Assembly (NCBI RefSeq): GCF_003364115.1
Contig: NZ_NXLL01000008.1
Coordinates: 17,285 to 81,284, forward strand
Origin: Helicobacter sp. MIT 00-7814
Lineage (GTDB): Bacteria; Campylobacterota; Campylobacteria; Campylobacterales; Helicobacteraceae
Direction of reading: 5' to 3'
DNA: 64,000 nt
Position numbers and translations under genes: made by a program. Shown in pieces: positions 1-8,011 of the stretch; position 1 is the stretch's first letter; every line of letters starts with the position of its first letter. The notes under the pieces were generated by a model that did not search any database, was not told where the DNA came from, and worked only from the letters and a program-made list of their open reading frames with translations.

Positions 1-1
1 G

Positions 2-130
2 CGCTGGGGCGGAGGTAGCTATGGAGGCGTGTTTGAGGCATTTTGCGTTGAGAATGCGCCCAAAGTTGGCGATAAAGAGCTTTTTACTCAAAAAGTAATC
101 GCATTTTTAGAGCGCGTATGCGTTTCTTAA
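2..130 (+). CDS. C-terminal end of an unrecognised protein (partial)
   Basis: An open frame runs in from the left edge and ends at a TAA at 128-130, giving about 42 residues. The visible part starts with a glycine-rich stretch (RWGGGSYGG) and ends in a likely helix (KELFTQKVIAFLERV). I do not recognise the family from this tail. It lies upstream of trxA on the same strand, but more than 230 bases and a dispersed repeat separate the two, so co-transcription is uncertain. The start and most of the protein lie outside the window. Confidence 0.5.
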   Translation, partial: RWGGGSYGGVFEAFCVENAPKVGDKELFTQKVIAFLERVCVS

Positions 131-148
131 GATTTTGTTCCTTTTAAT

Positions 149-222
149 GTATCACCTTGCGGGAATAAATCTGCTTCGCGTTCATATTCTGCCATTTTTA
201 GTTGTTGAGGTTGCAAGATTCT
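149..222 (-). repeat. Dispersed palindromic repeat, family 1 (minus orientation)
   Basis: Read on the minus strand this has the same order of blocks as the copies elsewhere: AGAATCT, a CAACAACTAAAAATG block, GAATATGAACGCGAAGC, then GATTTATTCCCGC and GGTGATAC. It is shortened: the left half of the GCGGGA..TCCCGC palindrome is degenerate. It fills much of the gap before trxA. Confidence 0.7.
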
Positions 223-313
223 CTAATGTTTGAGAATCCTTACGGATTGCTTCGGATTGCAATTTTTGCAGATTCTTTTTTGCGCCCTTGTGGTTGAAAG
301 ATAACTTTTTGCT

Positions 314-321
314 TGTATAAT
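314..321 (+). promoter_or_regulatory. Probable -10 promoter element of trxA
   Basis: A perfect TATAAT at 316-321, preceded directly by TG, lies about 40 bases upstream of the trxA start, in an AT-rich stretch as usual for Campylobacterota sigma-70 promoters. No clear -35 box is visible, which is normal for the group. Confidence 0.6.
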
Positions 322-362
322 CAAATCCACTTTATTTTTTAACTTACAAAAAGGAGAATAAA

Positions 363-686
363 ATGGGAAAATACATTGAACTTACAGAATCTAACTTTGA
401 TTCTACGATTGCAGAGGGCGTTGCGTTGGTTGATTTTTGGGCGCCATGGTGTGGTCCTTGCAAAATGCTAGCCCCTGTGATTGACAAGCTTGCGGAAAGC
501 TATGAAGGCAAAGCAAAAATTTGCAAAGTCAATACCGATGAGCAAGCAAATCTTTCAGCAAAATATGGAATCCGCAGTATTCCGACAATTTTCTTTATGA
601 AAAATGGCGAGGTTGTCGATCAAATCATCGGCGCAGTGGGCGAAGCGGCTTTAACACAAAAGCTTGATGGTTTGCTAAATTCCTAA
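363..686 (+). CDS. trxA: Thioredoxin
   Basis: This is a cytoplasmic thiol-disulfide reductant of 107 residues, the usual full length of a single-domain thioredoxin. The active site WCGPC has its redox cysteines at 30 and 33, and the conserved cis-proline is at 74 (RSIPT). An AAGGAG ribosome binding site at 351-356 supports the ATG at 363. In this genus thioredoxin reduces peroxiredoxins and ribonucleotide reductase and is itself reduced by TrxB. No trxB lies next to it here. It appears to be a single-gene unit with its own promoter, followed by a short palindrome from a dispersed repeat that could end transcription. Confidence 0.97.
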   Translation: MGKYIELTESNFDSTIAEGVALVDFWAPWCGPCKMLAPVIDKLAESYEGKAKICKVNTDEQANLSAKYGIRSIPTIFFMKNGEVVDQIIGAVGEAALTQKLDGLLNS

Positions 687-705
687 AATCCCCTTATTTT
701 TAAGG

Positions 706-740
706 TAAAGCGGGATTTATTCCCGCGAGATAATGCATTT
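706..740 (+). repeat. Core palindrome of repeat family 1 (short copy)
   Basis: Only the core is present: GCGGGA-TTTAT-TCCCGC at 710-726, then GAGATAATGCA matching the downstream part of other copies. The hairpin sits 24 bases after the trxA stop and could serve as its terminator, although there is no run of T directly after it. Confidence 0.6.
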
Positions 741-842
741 TTCAGAATCTTTCTAAGCTTTAAACCTGCTTAAATCCACTACATTTTAAAAATTCCTGCT
801 ACAAATTTAAAAGATTCTTTTTTACTTTTCACTTTTGACTGC

Positions 843-848
843 TATAAT
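843..848 (+). promoter_or_regulatory. Probable -10 promoter element of nhaA
   Basis: TATAAT in the context GCTATAATGCGC lies about 80 bases upstream of the nhaA start. The same GCTATAATGC word recurs upstream of the gene at 34856, which supports it as a promoter word in this genome. Confidence 0.5.
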
Positions 849-925
849 GCGCAAATAAATTCTACTAAAACCTTTAAAATCAACTTGCCACATTTGGAGG
901 CACATCTAGGCATATTGGAGGAATG

Positions 926-2407
926 ATGACTCAAGAAACGCTAGCACACCCTAATCGTCGCTATTCTTACCTTAAAGATAAGTTGCAACATGGCTTGCAG
1001 CGCTTTATCGCGCATGAATCTTTTGGTGGGATTTTGCTTGGGGTGTGTTTGGTGCTTGCGATGGTGGTGGCAAACTCGCCTTATAGCCAGTGGTATTTTT
1101 GGTTGCAAAAGTTTGAATTTGGGATTTTTCTAGGCGAGCTTGAGCTAAAGGTTGAGCTTTTGCATTTTATCAATGATGTGTTGATGAGTTTTTTCTTTTT
1201 GCTTGTGGGCTTGGAGATGAAAAGGGAGATTCTCTATGGTGAGCTAGCGGGCTTTAAAAAAGTGAGTTTTTCGGTGTTGGCGGCACTTGGTGGCATTGCT
1301 GTGCCGATTGTTATGTATCTTTGCTTCACACATGGCACGCCTTATGAGAAAGGCTTTGGAATAGCGATGAGCACGGATACTGCCTTTGCGCTTGGGGTGA
1401 TTTTATTGCTTGGTGATAGAGTGCCAAAGATTGTGAAAATCTTCCTTGTGACACTTGCTGTGGCTGATGACTTAGGCGCGATAAGCGTGATTGCGCTGTT
1501 TTATTCAGATTCTATTGAGCCTTTTTGGGTGTGCCTTTCACTCGTTGTCATCGCGCTTTTGAGTTATTGTAATTTCCGCGATACAAAGCATTTGTCGCTT
1601 TATTTTTTGCTTGGCATAATGCTGTGGATTTGTGTGTATTTAAGTGGCATACATGTTACCATCGCGGCGGTTTTGCTCGCGCTCATTATCCCCGGGAGGA
1701 CGCGCGTAAATCGCAAATATTTTGCAAATATGTTCCATGAGTTTGAGCGCATTAAGCGCATTACAAATAATGGCGCGGATATCTTGCATGTGCAGGAGCA
1801 AAAACAAGGCTTTTGGAAATCAACCTTTAAAAATATCAAAAATTTTATGACTTCATCATCTACGCATAATGTCAATATGGCAAAGGCGAGCGAGCTTGTG
1901 TATATGCTTGATACCATTGGCACTTACTCTCGCTATGCACAGAATCCGCTTTTGCGCCTTGAGCATGCGCTTCAGCCACTTTGCGCGTATTTTATCGTGC
2001 CCATTTTTGCTTTTATGAATGCAGGCGTGGCACTTGGTATGGATTCTGTGGAAAGCATTTTGACAAATCATGTTGTGCTTGGCACGACTTTTGGGCTTGT
2101 GCTAGGTAAGCCTATTGGTATTTTTCTTTTTGCCTATTTGGGCGAAAAGCTCAATTTATCCGTGCGCCCAGAGGGCTTGAGTAATTTTCATGTTATCGCT
2201 GTTGGGGCAATTTCAGGTGTGGGCTTTACGATGTCAATTTTCGTGGCAAACCTCGCGTATAAAGATGACTTGAGCGCAATTGATCTCTCCAAAATCTCTA
2301 TTTTGATAGCTTCTGCCATTGCAGTGGTGCTAGGTATCACACTGATGGCGCTTGCGACAAGAAAGAAAAATGTAGAGCCAGAAGATTTCTTAAAGGTTGT
2401 AAGCTAG
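926..2407 (+). CDS. nhaA: Na+/H+ antiporter NhaA
   Basis: Inner-membrane antiporter that expels Na+ in exchange for protons for pH and salt homeostasis. The protein has about eleven or twelve hydrophobic segments and the NhaA signatures: [11 protein letters not shown] in the fourth helix region, and [15 protein letters not shown], which carries the paired aspartates that bind the ion. At 493 residues it is longer than the roughly 390 of the E. coli protein. The extra length is a hydrophilic loop around residues 260-330, a feature I associate with Helicobacter NhaA. GGAGG at 917-921 fits the second ATG at 926 better than the ATG at 923, which is only one base away. Confidence 0.95.
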   Translation: MTQETLAHPNRRYSYLKDKLQHGLQRFIAHESFGGILLGVCLVLAMVVANSPYSQWYFWLQKFEFGIFLGELELKVELLHFINDVLMSFFFLLVGLEMKREILYGELAGFKKVSFSVLAALGGIAVPIVMYLCFTHGTPYEKGFGIAMSTDTAFALGVILLLGDRVPKIVKIFLVTLAVADDLGAISVIALFYSDSIEPFWVCLSLVVIALLSYCNFRDTKHLSLYFLLGIMLWICVYLSGIHVTIAAVLLALIIPGRTRVNRKYFANMFHEFERIKRITNNGADILHVQEQKQGFWKSTFKNIKNFMTSSSTHNVNMAKASELVYMLDTIGTYSRYAQNPLLRLEHALQPLCAYFIVPIFAFMNAGVALGMDSVESILTNHVVLGTTFGLVLGKPIGIFLFAYLGEKLNLSVRPEGLSNFHVIAVGAISGVGFTMSIFVANLAYKDDLSAIDLSKISILIASAIAVVLGITLMALATRKKNVEPEDFLKVVS

Positions 2408-2496
2408 AAAGCTACAATAAAAAGCGTTTCTTAACTTTTTGGGTAATTTGGTGGATTCTGCATTGCTATTTTAACTTTGCATAAAAAAGTTTCCAC

Positions 2497-2502
2497 TATA
2501 AT
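2497..2502 (+). promoter_or_regulatory. Probable -10 promoter element of the response regulator gene
   Basis: TATAAT followed by ACGCGC lies 35 bases upstream of the ATG at 2538, in an AT-rich tract. A similar ATAATACGCGC word precedes the BAX-inhibitor gene near 56920. Confidence 0.55.
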
Positions 2503-2537
2503 ACGCGCAGTTTTTAAAAAATTTTAAGGAGTCGCTT

Positions 2538-3218
2538 ATGCTAGAAGTATTGATGATTGAAGATGATGTGGAGTTGGCAGAGATTTTGAGCGATTATCTC
2601 AAAAAATATGATATGAATGTAACAAGCTATGATGAGCCCTACACCGGCATGAGTGCGGTGAATGCGAAGCATTTTGATATTTTATTGCTGGATTTGACAT
2701 TGCCTAATTTGGACGGGCTGGAGGTCTGTAAGCGCGTGGCAAAGCAAAAAAATATCCCCATCATTATTTCAAGCGCGAGAAGCGATGTCGATGATAAGGT
2801 CAAAGCCCTTGAATACGGCGCTGATGACTATTTGCCAAAGCCTTATGATCCAAAAGAATTAGTCGCAAGAATCCACTCTCTCTTACGTCGCTACAGCAAG
2901 AAAAATCCAAAAGAGCAGAGCAAAGAAAAAGATTCTGTCTTTAAAATCGACAAGCACAGCCGACAGATTTTTTTCAAAGACAAGAGGCTTGAGCTTACAC
3001 GCGCGGAGTATGAGATTTTGACGCTACTTATTAGCAAAAAAGGGCATGTGTTTTCACGCGAAGCCATCGCTATAGAATCTGAATCTATCAACCCTGAAAG
3101 CTCAAATAAAAGTATCGATGTTATCATCGGGCGCCTGCGCTCAAAAATCGAGGAGAATCCAAAAAGCCCAAAATACATTATTTCCGTGCGTGGCGTGGGC
3201 TATAAGCTAGAAGCATAA
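2538..3218 (+). CDS. OmpR-family DNA-binding response regulator (ArsR/HP0166-like)
   Basis: Two-domain transcription factor of 226 residues. The N-terminal receiver has the acidic pair D9/D10, phospho-acceptor D52, switch Ser79 and conserved K101. The C-terminal half is a winged-helix effector domain ending [12 protein letters not shown] good ribosome binding site (GGAG at 2529-2532) supports the start. It most resembles my recollection of the H. pylori acid-response regulator ArsR (HP0166), which is encoded beside its kinase ArsS. No histidine kinase follows here; the next gene is a short secreted hypothetical. The partner kinase is therefore elsewhere or absent, and the ArsR assignment is tentative while the family assignment is firm. 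Confidence 0.9.
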   Translation: MLEVLMIEDDVELAEILSDYLKKYDMNVTSYDEPYTGMSAVNAKHFDILLLDLTLPNLDGLEVCKRVAKQKNIPIIISSARSDVDDKVKALEYGADDYLPKPYDPKELVARIHSLLRRYSKKNPKEQSKEKDSVFKIDKHSRQIFFKDKRLELTRAEYEILTLLISKKGHVFSREAIAIESESINPESSNKSIDVIIGRLRSKIEENPKSPKYIISVRGVGYKLEA

Positions 3219-3220
3219 AG

Positions 3221-3703
3221 GTGGGCGGATTAGCTTTTTGTAGGCAGATTCTTAGAATCTGTGGAATTTTTTGCATTTTAAGTTGTGGCGTTTTTGGCAA
3301 CCCGCTAGATTCTTTGCAATATGAAGAATCGCTTGATGGCGCGGTGGTGGAGGCTGTCATTTCTTATAAATTTGTATTAAAAGATTCTCTTCCTACAAAT
3401 GAGCGCTACCGCGTCTCACACGCCTTGCAACCAACAAAAAACGCCCAAATTGCCTATGAGTGCGAGATTGATGTTAGCGATTATGATATAAGCGATGATT
3501 TTAGCTTTTTTGTCATCGCGCTTTTACGCGAGGAAAAGGAGCAGGTTTTGCAATGCCTACAAAAAGGCGCGATTGGCGTGAAGGAATATGGACTTTCAAG
3601 AGAATCTACCGCCACACAACATACGCTTTTAGAGATTAAACCAACAAGGGTGCTCGCCTCACTACATAATCGCGCACTTCTTTTAAAAGTGCTAAAAAGA
3701 TAG
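3221..3703 (+). CDS. Hypothetical secreted protein
   Basis: A 160-residue frame beginning with GTG two bases after the response-regulator stop, so it is probably in the same transcript. The first 26 residues form a hydrophobic signal-like stretch (FCRQILRICGIFCILSCGVFG), with a possible cleavage after GVFG. The rest is a soluble mixed domain with no motif I recognise. The ribosome binding site is weak, so it may depend on translational coupling to the upstream gene. It sits where a sensor kinase is usually found, but it is far too short and has no kinase motifs. Confidence 0.6.
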   Translation: MGGLAFCRQILRICGIFCILSCGVFGNPLDSLQYEESLDGAVVEAVISYKFVLKDSLPTNERYRVSHALQPTKNAQIAYECEIDVSDYDISDDFSFFVIALLREEKEQVLQCLQKGAIGVKEYGLSRESTATQHTLLEIKPTRVLASLHNRALLLKVLKR

Positions 3704-3720
3704 AATCTCGCAACCAAATC

Positions 3721-3811
3721 AGCCAAAAACATCGATTATGCGCGCGAAGCGGAGCCGAAGCAGGATTTATTTCCGCGAGGTGATGCAATGAAAAGGAATA
3801 GATTCCCAAAC
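3721..3811 (+). repeat. Dispersed palindromic repeat, family 1
   Basis: Intergenic copy containing GATTATGCGCGCGAAGCGG, a degenerate core palindrome (CAGGATTTATTTCCGCGAG), GATGCAATG and AGGAATAGATTCCCA. Block order is the same as in the copies inside the PabB-PabC fusion and the outer-membrane protein. It starts 18 bases after the hypothetical gene. Confidence 0.8.
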
Positions 3812-3860
3812 TGCCAAATCGAGTTAAAGAATCTATAAAATCTAAACAATTAAAAAAGGT

Positions 3861-3950
3861 TATGTATGCGCGCGTAGGCGAAGTGTAACGAAGCTGGAGC
3901 GGAGGCGCAGTGCGATTTATTCGCACAAGACGATACAAATCTAAGGAATA
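3861..3950 (+). repeat. Dispersed palindromic repeat, family 1 (second tandem copy)
   Basis: Contains TATGCGCGCGTAGGCGAAG, then GGAGCGGAGGC, a changed core in which both arms differ together (GTGCGATTTATTCGCAC), ACGATACAAATCT and AAGGAATA. The paired change keeps the hairpin, which suggests that the fold rather than the exact sequence is maintained. It ends at the nadE stop codon. Confidence 0.8.
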
Positions 3951-3952
3951 AC

Positions 3953-4774
3953 CTATTCCCTAAAAATACTCGGCAGTGTCGTTTTGAAGCTATTTTTTGC
4001 AATGCGATTAAGCAGAGAATCTACAATATTTTGCTCAAAACCTTGCGCCCTAAGCTCTTGATGAAGCAGTGAAAGTGTGGCAGTGTTTTGTGGTGTGAGC
4101 GTGTGAAGTGCGATATTATGCGCTTTTAGCAAGGATTCAAACGCGCGCAAAAATGTATCAATCCTTTCATAGCTAAAGCCCAAATCCGCCTCATCGCTTT
4201 GATTCTCAAACAAATCTGCACTCGGAGCTTTGCTGATGATTTCTTGCGGGATATTGAGCGCGCCTGCAAGCGTGTAAATTTGGGTTTTGTAAAAATTGCC
4301 AATGGGATTTATCGCGCAAGCCAAATCCCCAAATATCGTGCCATAGCCAAGAAGCAACTCGCTTTTATTGCTCGTGCCAATAACTAGGGCATTTTGCGCG
4401 CTTGCATAATCATAAAGCAAATTCATTCGCATACGCGCGCAGAAATTCCCAACGCGTAGGCGCTCTAAAGGATTAAGAGAATCTCCTAAATTGCTAAACG
4501 CCCTAAACTCGCGCTCATAAGGCGTGATTGGGATAATGTGATGCGTGATTTTATTAGCTAGCGCAAAAAGCTTTGCGTCTTTGAGATTGCGCTCATTTGA
4601 AGTAGAAGCGGGCAGCAAAAGCGCGCAAAGATTCTCTTTAAACACTTCCACGCAAAGTTTTGCCACCACAGCAGAATCTATCCCGCCACTAAGCCCCAAA
4701 ACGACTTTTTGAAAGCCCCTTTTTTGCACTTCATCTTTTAAAAATGTTTGTATTTTGCTGATTGTATTTTCCAT
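3953..4774 (-). CDS. nadE: NH3-dependent NAD+ synthetase
   Basis: Catalyses the last step of NAD synthesis, amidating deamido-NAD with ammonia and ATP in the cytoplasm. The ATP-pyrophosphatase P-loop SGGIDS is at residues 29-34. Other synthetase signatures include GTSNKSELLLGYGT and the KAPSADLFENQSDEADLG stretch. The 273 residues lack the glutaminase domain of long NadE enzymes, so free ammonia is the nitrogen donor. GAGGT lies a few bases before the ATG. The gene is transcribed away from petABC, across a gap of about 180 bases with an AT-rich tract including eight consecutive A bases. Confidence 0.95.
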   Translation of the reverse strand: MENTISKIQTFLKDEVQKRGFQKVVLGLSGGIDSAVVAKLCVEVFKENLCALLLPASTSNERNLKDAKLFALANKITHHIIPITPYEREFRAFSNLGDSLNPLERLRVGNFCARMRMNLLYDYASAQNALVIGTSNKSELLLGYGTIFGDLACAINPIGNFYKTQIYTLAGALNIPQEIISKAPSADLFENQSDEADLGFSYERIDTFLRAFESLLKAHNIALHTLTPQNTATLSLLHQELRAQGFEQNIVDSLLNRIAKNSFKTTLPSIFRE

Positions 4775-4954
4775 TTTTACCTCATTTTAGGAATCTTAAA
4801 AAAAATCGCTAGAAAAAATTTTAAGAAAAACTTTGCGAAATATTAGCCACAAAAGGTTAAAAAGTGCTAAAAACTTTAGGGCAGGTAATAAATATTTAAG
4901 TATTTTTTCCCTAACATACGAAGTTTGATTTAAAACAACGCAAAGGAGAATGTG

Positions 4955-5458
4955 ATGTCAGAGAATGTCAAAAGGCGTGATTTTCTTGGTATGACGCTAG
5001 GAGGTGTCGCGGCAGCTGGTGCTGTAGCTTCCTTGTATGCGATGAAGCGCTCTTGGGATCCGTTGCCAAGTGTGGTTTCTGCGGGATTTACGATTGTAGA
5101 TTTAAGTCAAGTCCAAGAAGGTGTGCTAAGCACGGTAGAGTGGAGAGGTAAGCCTGTTTATATCCTTAAAAAACAAAGTGGTGCTCCAAAGGTTGAGGGG
5201 CGCGATTTTGAAGTAAATGGGGCTTTATACACGGTTGGGATTCAGATTTGCACGCATTTGGGTTGTATCCCCGGCTTTGATGAAAAGAAACAAAGCTTTT
5301 TATGTGCGTGCCATGGTGGGCAGTTTGATGCTTCTGGTGTGAATAAAAAAGGCACACCGCCACCAAAACCTATGGAAATCCCACCTTTCAAACTTGATGG
5401 GCTTAAAATGGTGCTAGGCGAGGAAGGTCCTGAATACAAAGCGCTTAAAAATGCGTAG
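4955..5458 (+). CDS. petA: Ubiquinol-cytochrome c reductase, Rieske iron-sulfur subunit
   Basis: Rieske subunit of the bc1 complex, carrying electrons from menaquinol to cytochrome c1. The N-terminus has a twin-arginine signal and anchor (KRRDFLGMTLGGVAAAG). The 2Fe-2S ligands are in CTHLGC and CACHGG, followed by the expected proline-rich GTPPPKPMEIPPF loop. It has 167 residues from the ATG at 4955, chosen because AAGGAG at 4943-4948 is correctly spaced for it rather than for the GTG at 4952. First gene of petABC; 23 bases separate it from petB. Confidence 0.96.
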   Translation: MSENVKRRDFLGMTLGGVAAAGAVASLYAMKRSWDPLPSVVSAGFTIVDLSQVQEGVLSTVEWRGKPVYILKKQSGAPKVEGRDFEVNGALYTVGIQICTHLGCIPGFDEKKQSFLCACHGGQFDASGVNKKGTPPPKPMEIPPFKLDGLKMVLGEEGPEYKALKNA

Positions 5459-5481
5459 TCTAAGGTTTTAAGGAGCAAATA

Positions 5482-6720
5482 ATGGAAGTAAGAAAAGCAG
5501 ATGGTTTTGTAGATTGGCTTGATCAACGCATCGCGGTAAGGAAGCTTATCGAAGTGTTGATGACGAAGTATTGGATTCCAAAGAAAATCAACTTTCTTTG
5601 GGCGATGGGCGTTATTTTATTGGTGCTTTTTAGCGTATTGGTGGTGAGCGGGCTATTTTTGCTTATGTATTACAAGCCTGATACCAAACTTGCCTTTGAC
5701 AGCGTAAATGATACGATTATGCGCGAGGTGGCGTTTGGCTGGCTGTGGAGACATATCCATGCAGTGGCTGCAAGTATGATATTTTTGATTATTTATATCC
5801 ATATGCTTGTGGCGATTTATTATGGCTCTTATAAGCGCGGTAGAGAGATGGTGTGGATTGGCGGAATGCTACTTTTCGTGCTTTTCTCTGCTGAAGCGTT
5901 TAGTGGCTATATGCTTCCTTGGGGGCAAATGAGCTTTTGGGCGGCGGCTGTGATTACAAACTTGCCAAGTGCGATTCCGGGTGTGGGTCCTGATTTGGTT
6001 GAGTGGGTGAGAGGGAATTTTGTCGTGGCAGATTCTACGCTGACAAGATTCTTTATGTTGCATGTGTGCTTGTTGCCTATTATTATTTTGATGGTTATTG
6101 CGTTGCACTTCTACACTCTAAGAGTGCCGCATGTCAATAACGAAGAGGGTGAAGAGATTGACTTTGAAGCAGAAGCAAAGAAATACGAAGAAGGCAAAAA
6201 AGCAGAATCTAAGGTGATTGCGTTTTGGCCAGACTTCCTTTGCAAGGATATTTTCATCGTTAGCGTCTTTATGATGCTCTTTTTCTACCTTGTGTGCTAC
6301 CACTTTGATTTTGCGATGGATCCTATCAACTTTGATCCTGCAAACAACCTCAAAACGCCAGCGCATATTTACCCAGAGTGGTATTTCTTGTGGAGCTATG
6401 AGGTGCTAAGAGGATTTTTCTTTAGCGCAGATTTGGGACTTGTGGCATTTGGTATCGCGCAAGTGGCGTTCCTTTTCCTTCCATGGCTAGATAGAAGTCC
6501 AGCTGTTGCGCCAGCGCACAAAAGAAGCGGGTATTTTGTATGGTTTTGGGTGCTTATTGTTGATTTAATCGTGCTTACAATCTTCGGTAAATTACCACCA
6601 GAAGGCATTAACAACCAAATTGGTTTGGTGGCTGCTGTAGGATTCTTAGTATGGGTGTTTGTCGCGCTACCTATTGTAACGATTATGGAAAGAAACAAGA
6701 ATAAGGGGGCAAGGCAATGA
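5482..6720 (+). CDS. petB: Ubiquinol-cytochrome c reductase, cytochrome b subunit
   Basis: Membrane core of the bc1 complex, binding two b hemes and the quinol sites. The 412 residues hold about eight transmembrane helices. Visible are paired heme histidines in the helices around WRHIHAVAASMIF and FFMLHVCLLPI, the GYMLPWGQMSFWAAAVITNL Qo-site segment, and PEWYFLWSYEVLR (PEWY motif). N- and C-terminal parts are one polypeptide, as in proteobacterial cytochrome b rather than split b6/IV. An acidic, lysine-rich loop (about residues 215-240) lies between helices. Its stop overlaps the petC start (ATGA). Confidence 0.97.
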   Translation: MEVRKADGFVDWLDQRIAVRKLIEVLMTKYWIPKKINFLWAMGVILLVLFSVLVVSGLFLLMYYKPDTKLAFDSVNDTIMREVAFGWLWRHIHAVAASMIFLIIYIHMLVAIYYGSYKRGREMVWIGGMLLFVLFSAEAFSGYMLPWGQMSFWAAAVITNLPSAIPGVGPDLVEWVRGNFVVADSTLTRFFMLHVCLLPIIILMVIALHFYTLRVPHVNNEEGEEIDFEAEAKKYEEGKKAESKVIAFWPDFLCKDIFIVSVFMMLFFYLVCYHFDFAMDPINFDPANNLKTPAHIYPEWYFLWSYEVLRGFFFSADLGLVAFGIAQVAFLFLPWLDRSPAVAPAHKRSGYFVWFWVLIVDLIVLTIFGKLPPEGINNQIGLVAAVGFLVWVFVALPIVTIMERNKNKGARQ

Positions 6721-7958
6721 AAGAGCTTAAAATATTAGTTATTGTAGGTGTCGTTGTAGGCATTTTGTATTGGGGTGTGGAGCCACTCGCGCATTCAGTA
6801 TTCCACCCAAAAACTGCGCCTGTTGATTTTGCGTTCAATGATTTGCAAAGCATTGATTTAAGCAAGGGCGATAAAGACAGGGGCGAAGCGATTGCGACAG
6901 GAACTTGCATCGCATGCCACAATATCAAGGCGGCGGGCATTGATAATGGTCCATTGCAATTTGATGGCGGGAAAGATGGCAAAATCACTACGCCAGATTT
7001 ATCCACAGCAGGCGCGATTTATGATGAGAAGTTCTTAGCAGCACTCATCATCGATCCCGTGCATGCGCTCAAGTTGGGGCATAAGTTTAACGATGAGAAT
7101 CCATTCCCAATGCTTCCTTACGCGCCAGAAGGCGATGATATGGAGCAAGAAGTCGCAGACATCGTAGCGTATCTAAAGTCCATCGGTAACGCGTCTTTGA
7201 GAAATGAGGTGATTTATTCAGAAGAATACACCGCGCAAAAAGAAGCGCTTGCAAAAAGTGAGCTTTCAGATTCTAAGAAAGAAGCAATTTTGAAAGACTT
7301 AGAAGAGCGCTTGACAAATAAAGCAGTGTTCCATGATGCTTGCTCAAGATGTCATAATATCCGCTATGATGAGCCAAAGAGCGCGGAGCATTTAGCACAA
7401 GTGCTTATCAAACGCAATGAAATCAAAAACTATCTAGGTGCGGAGGCGCCAGATCTTTCGATGATTATCCGCGCTAAGGGTGAGCATTATTTGGAAGCCT
7501 TTATCAATAACCCGCAAAGGGTGGCGTATAGCGCGATTAAGCAGGCGATACTTGATTCTTTGGTTAATCAAAGGAAGGCTGAAGAAATAGAGAAAATCAA
7601 TGTGGATTCTTCGCTAAGTGATAAGCAAAAGTTACAAAAAATCGCAGCAGAAGAAGAGAAAGACGCCAAAGCCTATGGAATCTCACTTCCTGAAAACACT
7701 GCAAAAAGCCCATGGCAAGAAGATGACGATTACACAAATCTTGCAAAAGAAATGGGTGTGATGCCTGTGGGGCTTTCAATGCCACGCGTTGGACTTACTG
7801 AGGAGTCTCAAGAGCGTGTGATTGCGTATTTGGAATCTGTTGGCGATTCTAAAAAGCAAGAGCGCGAAGCGCTTGGCGTGTATTTGATAATCTTCTTTGG
7901 TGTGATGAGCGTGCTTGCGTATCTTTGGAAGCGCAAAATTTGGAAGCAATTACACTGA
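6717..7958 (+). CDS. petC: Ubiquinol-cytochrome c reductase, diheme cytochrome c1 subunit
   Basis: Electron-accepting c-type subunit of the bc1 complex. Two heme-binding motifs are present: CIACH at residues 64-68 and CSRCH at 208-212. The two tandem cytochrome c domains are typical of Campylobacterota PetC rather than of the monoheme c1 of other proteobacteria. A hydrophobic N-terminal anchor (about residues 5-22) and a C-terminal membrane helix (about 382-402) are seen, with a charged tail. The 413 residues include a lysine/glutamate-rich linker. It overlaps petB by four bases, so translation is probably coupled, and is followed by a strong hairpin. Confidence 0.95.
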   Translation: MKELKILVIVGVVVGILYWGVEPLAHSVFHPKTAPVDFAFNDLQSIDLSKGDKDRGEAIATGTCIACHNIKAAGIDNGPLQFDGGKDGKITTPDLSTAGAIYDEKFLAALIIDPVHALKLGHKFNDENPFPMLPYAPEGDDMEQEVADIVAYLKSIGNASLRNEVIYSEEYTAQKEALAKSELSDSKKEAILKDLEERLTNKAVFHDACSRCHNIRYDEPKSAEHLAQVLIKRNEIKNYLGAEAPDLSMIIRAKGEHYLEAFINNPQRVAYSAIKQAILDSLVNQRKAEEIEKINVDSSLSDKQKLQKIAAEEEKDAKAYGISLPENTAKSPWQEDDDYTNLAKEMGVMPVGLSMPRVGLTEESQERVIAYLESVGDSKKQEREALGVYLIIFFGVMSVLAYLWKRKIWKQLH

Positions 7959-7970
7959 TTCCCTTTCTTT

Positions 7971-8010
7971 AATAAAAGCCCTGCATTTCCTACGAGGGGG
8001 GGGGCTTTAT
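7971..8010. terminator. Bidirectional terminator with a G9 tract next to its stem
   Basis: AATAAAAGCCC pairs with GGGGCTTTATT, giving a stem of at least seven perfect base pairs with flanking A/T runs on both sides. It lies between the convergent petC and glycosyltransferase genes, so it can end both transcripts. The right arm grows out of a run of nine G (7996-8004), so length changes in the run would shift pairing only slightly. Confidence 0.7.
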
Positions 8011-8011
8011 T

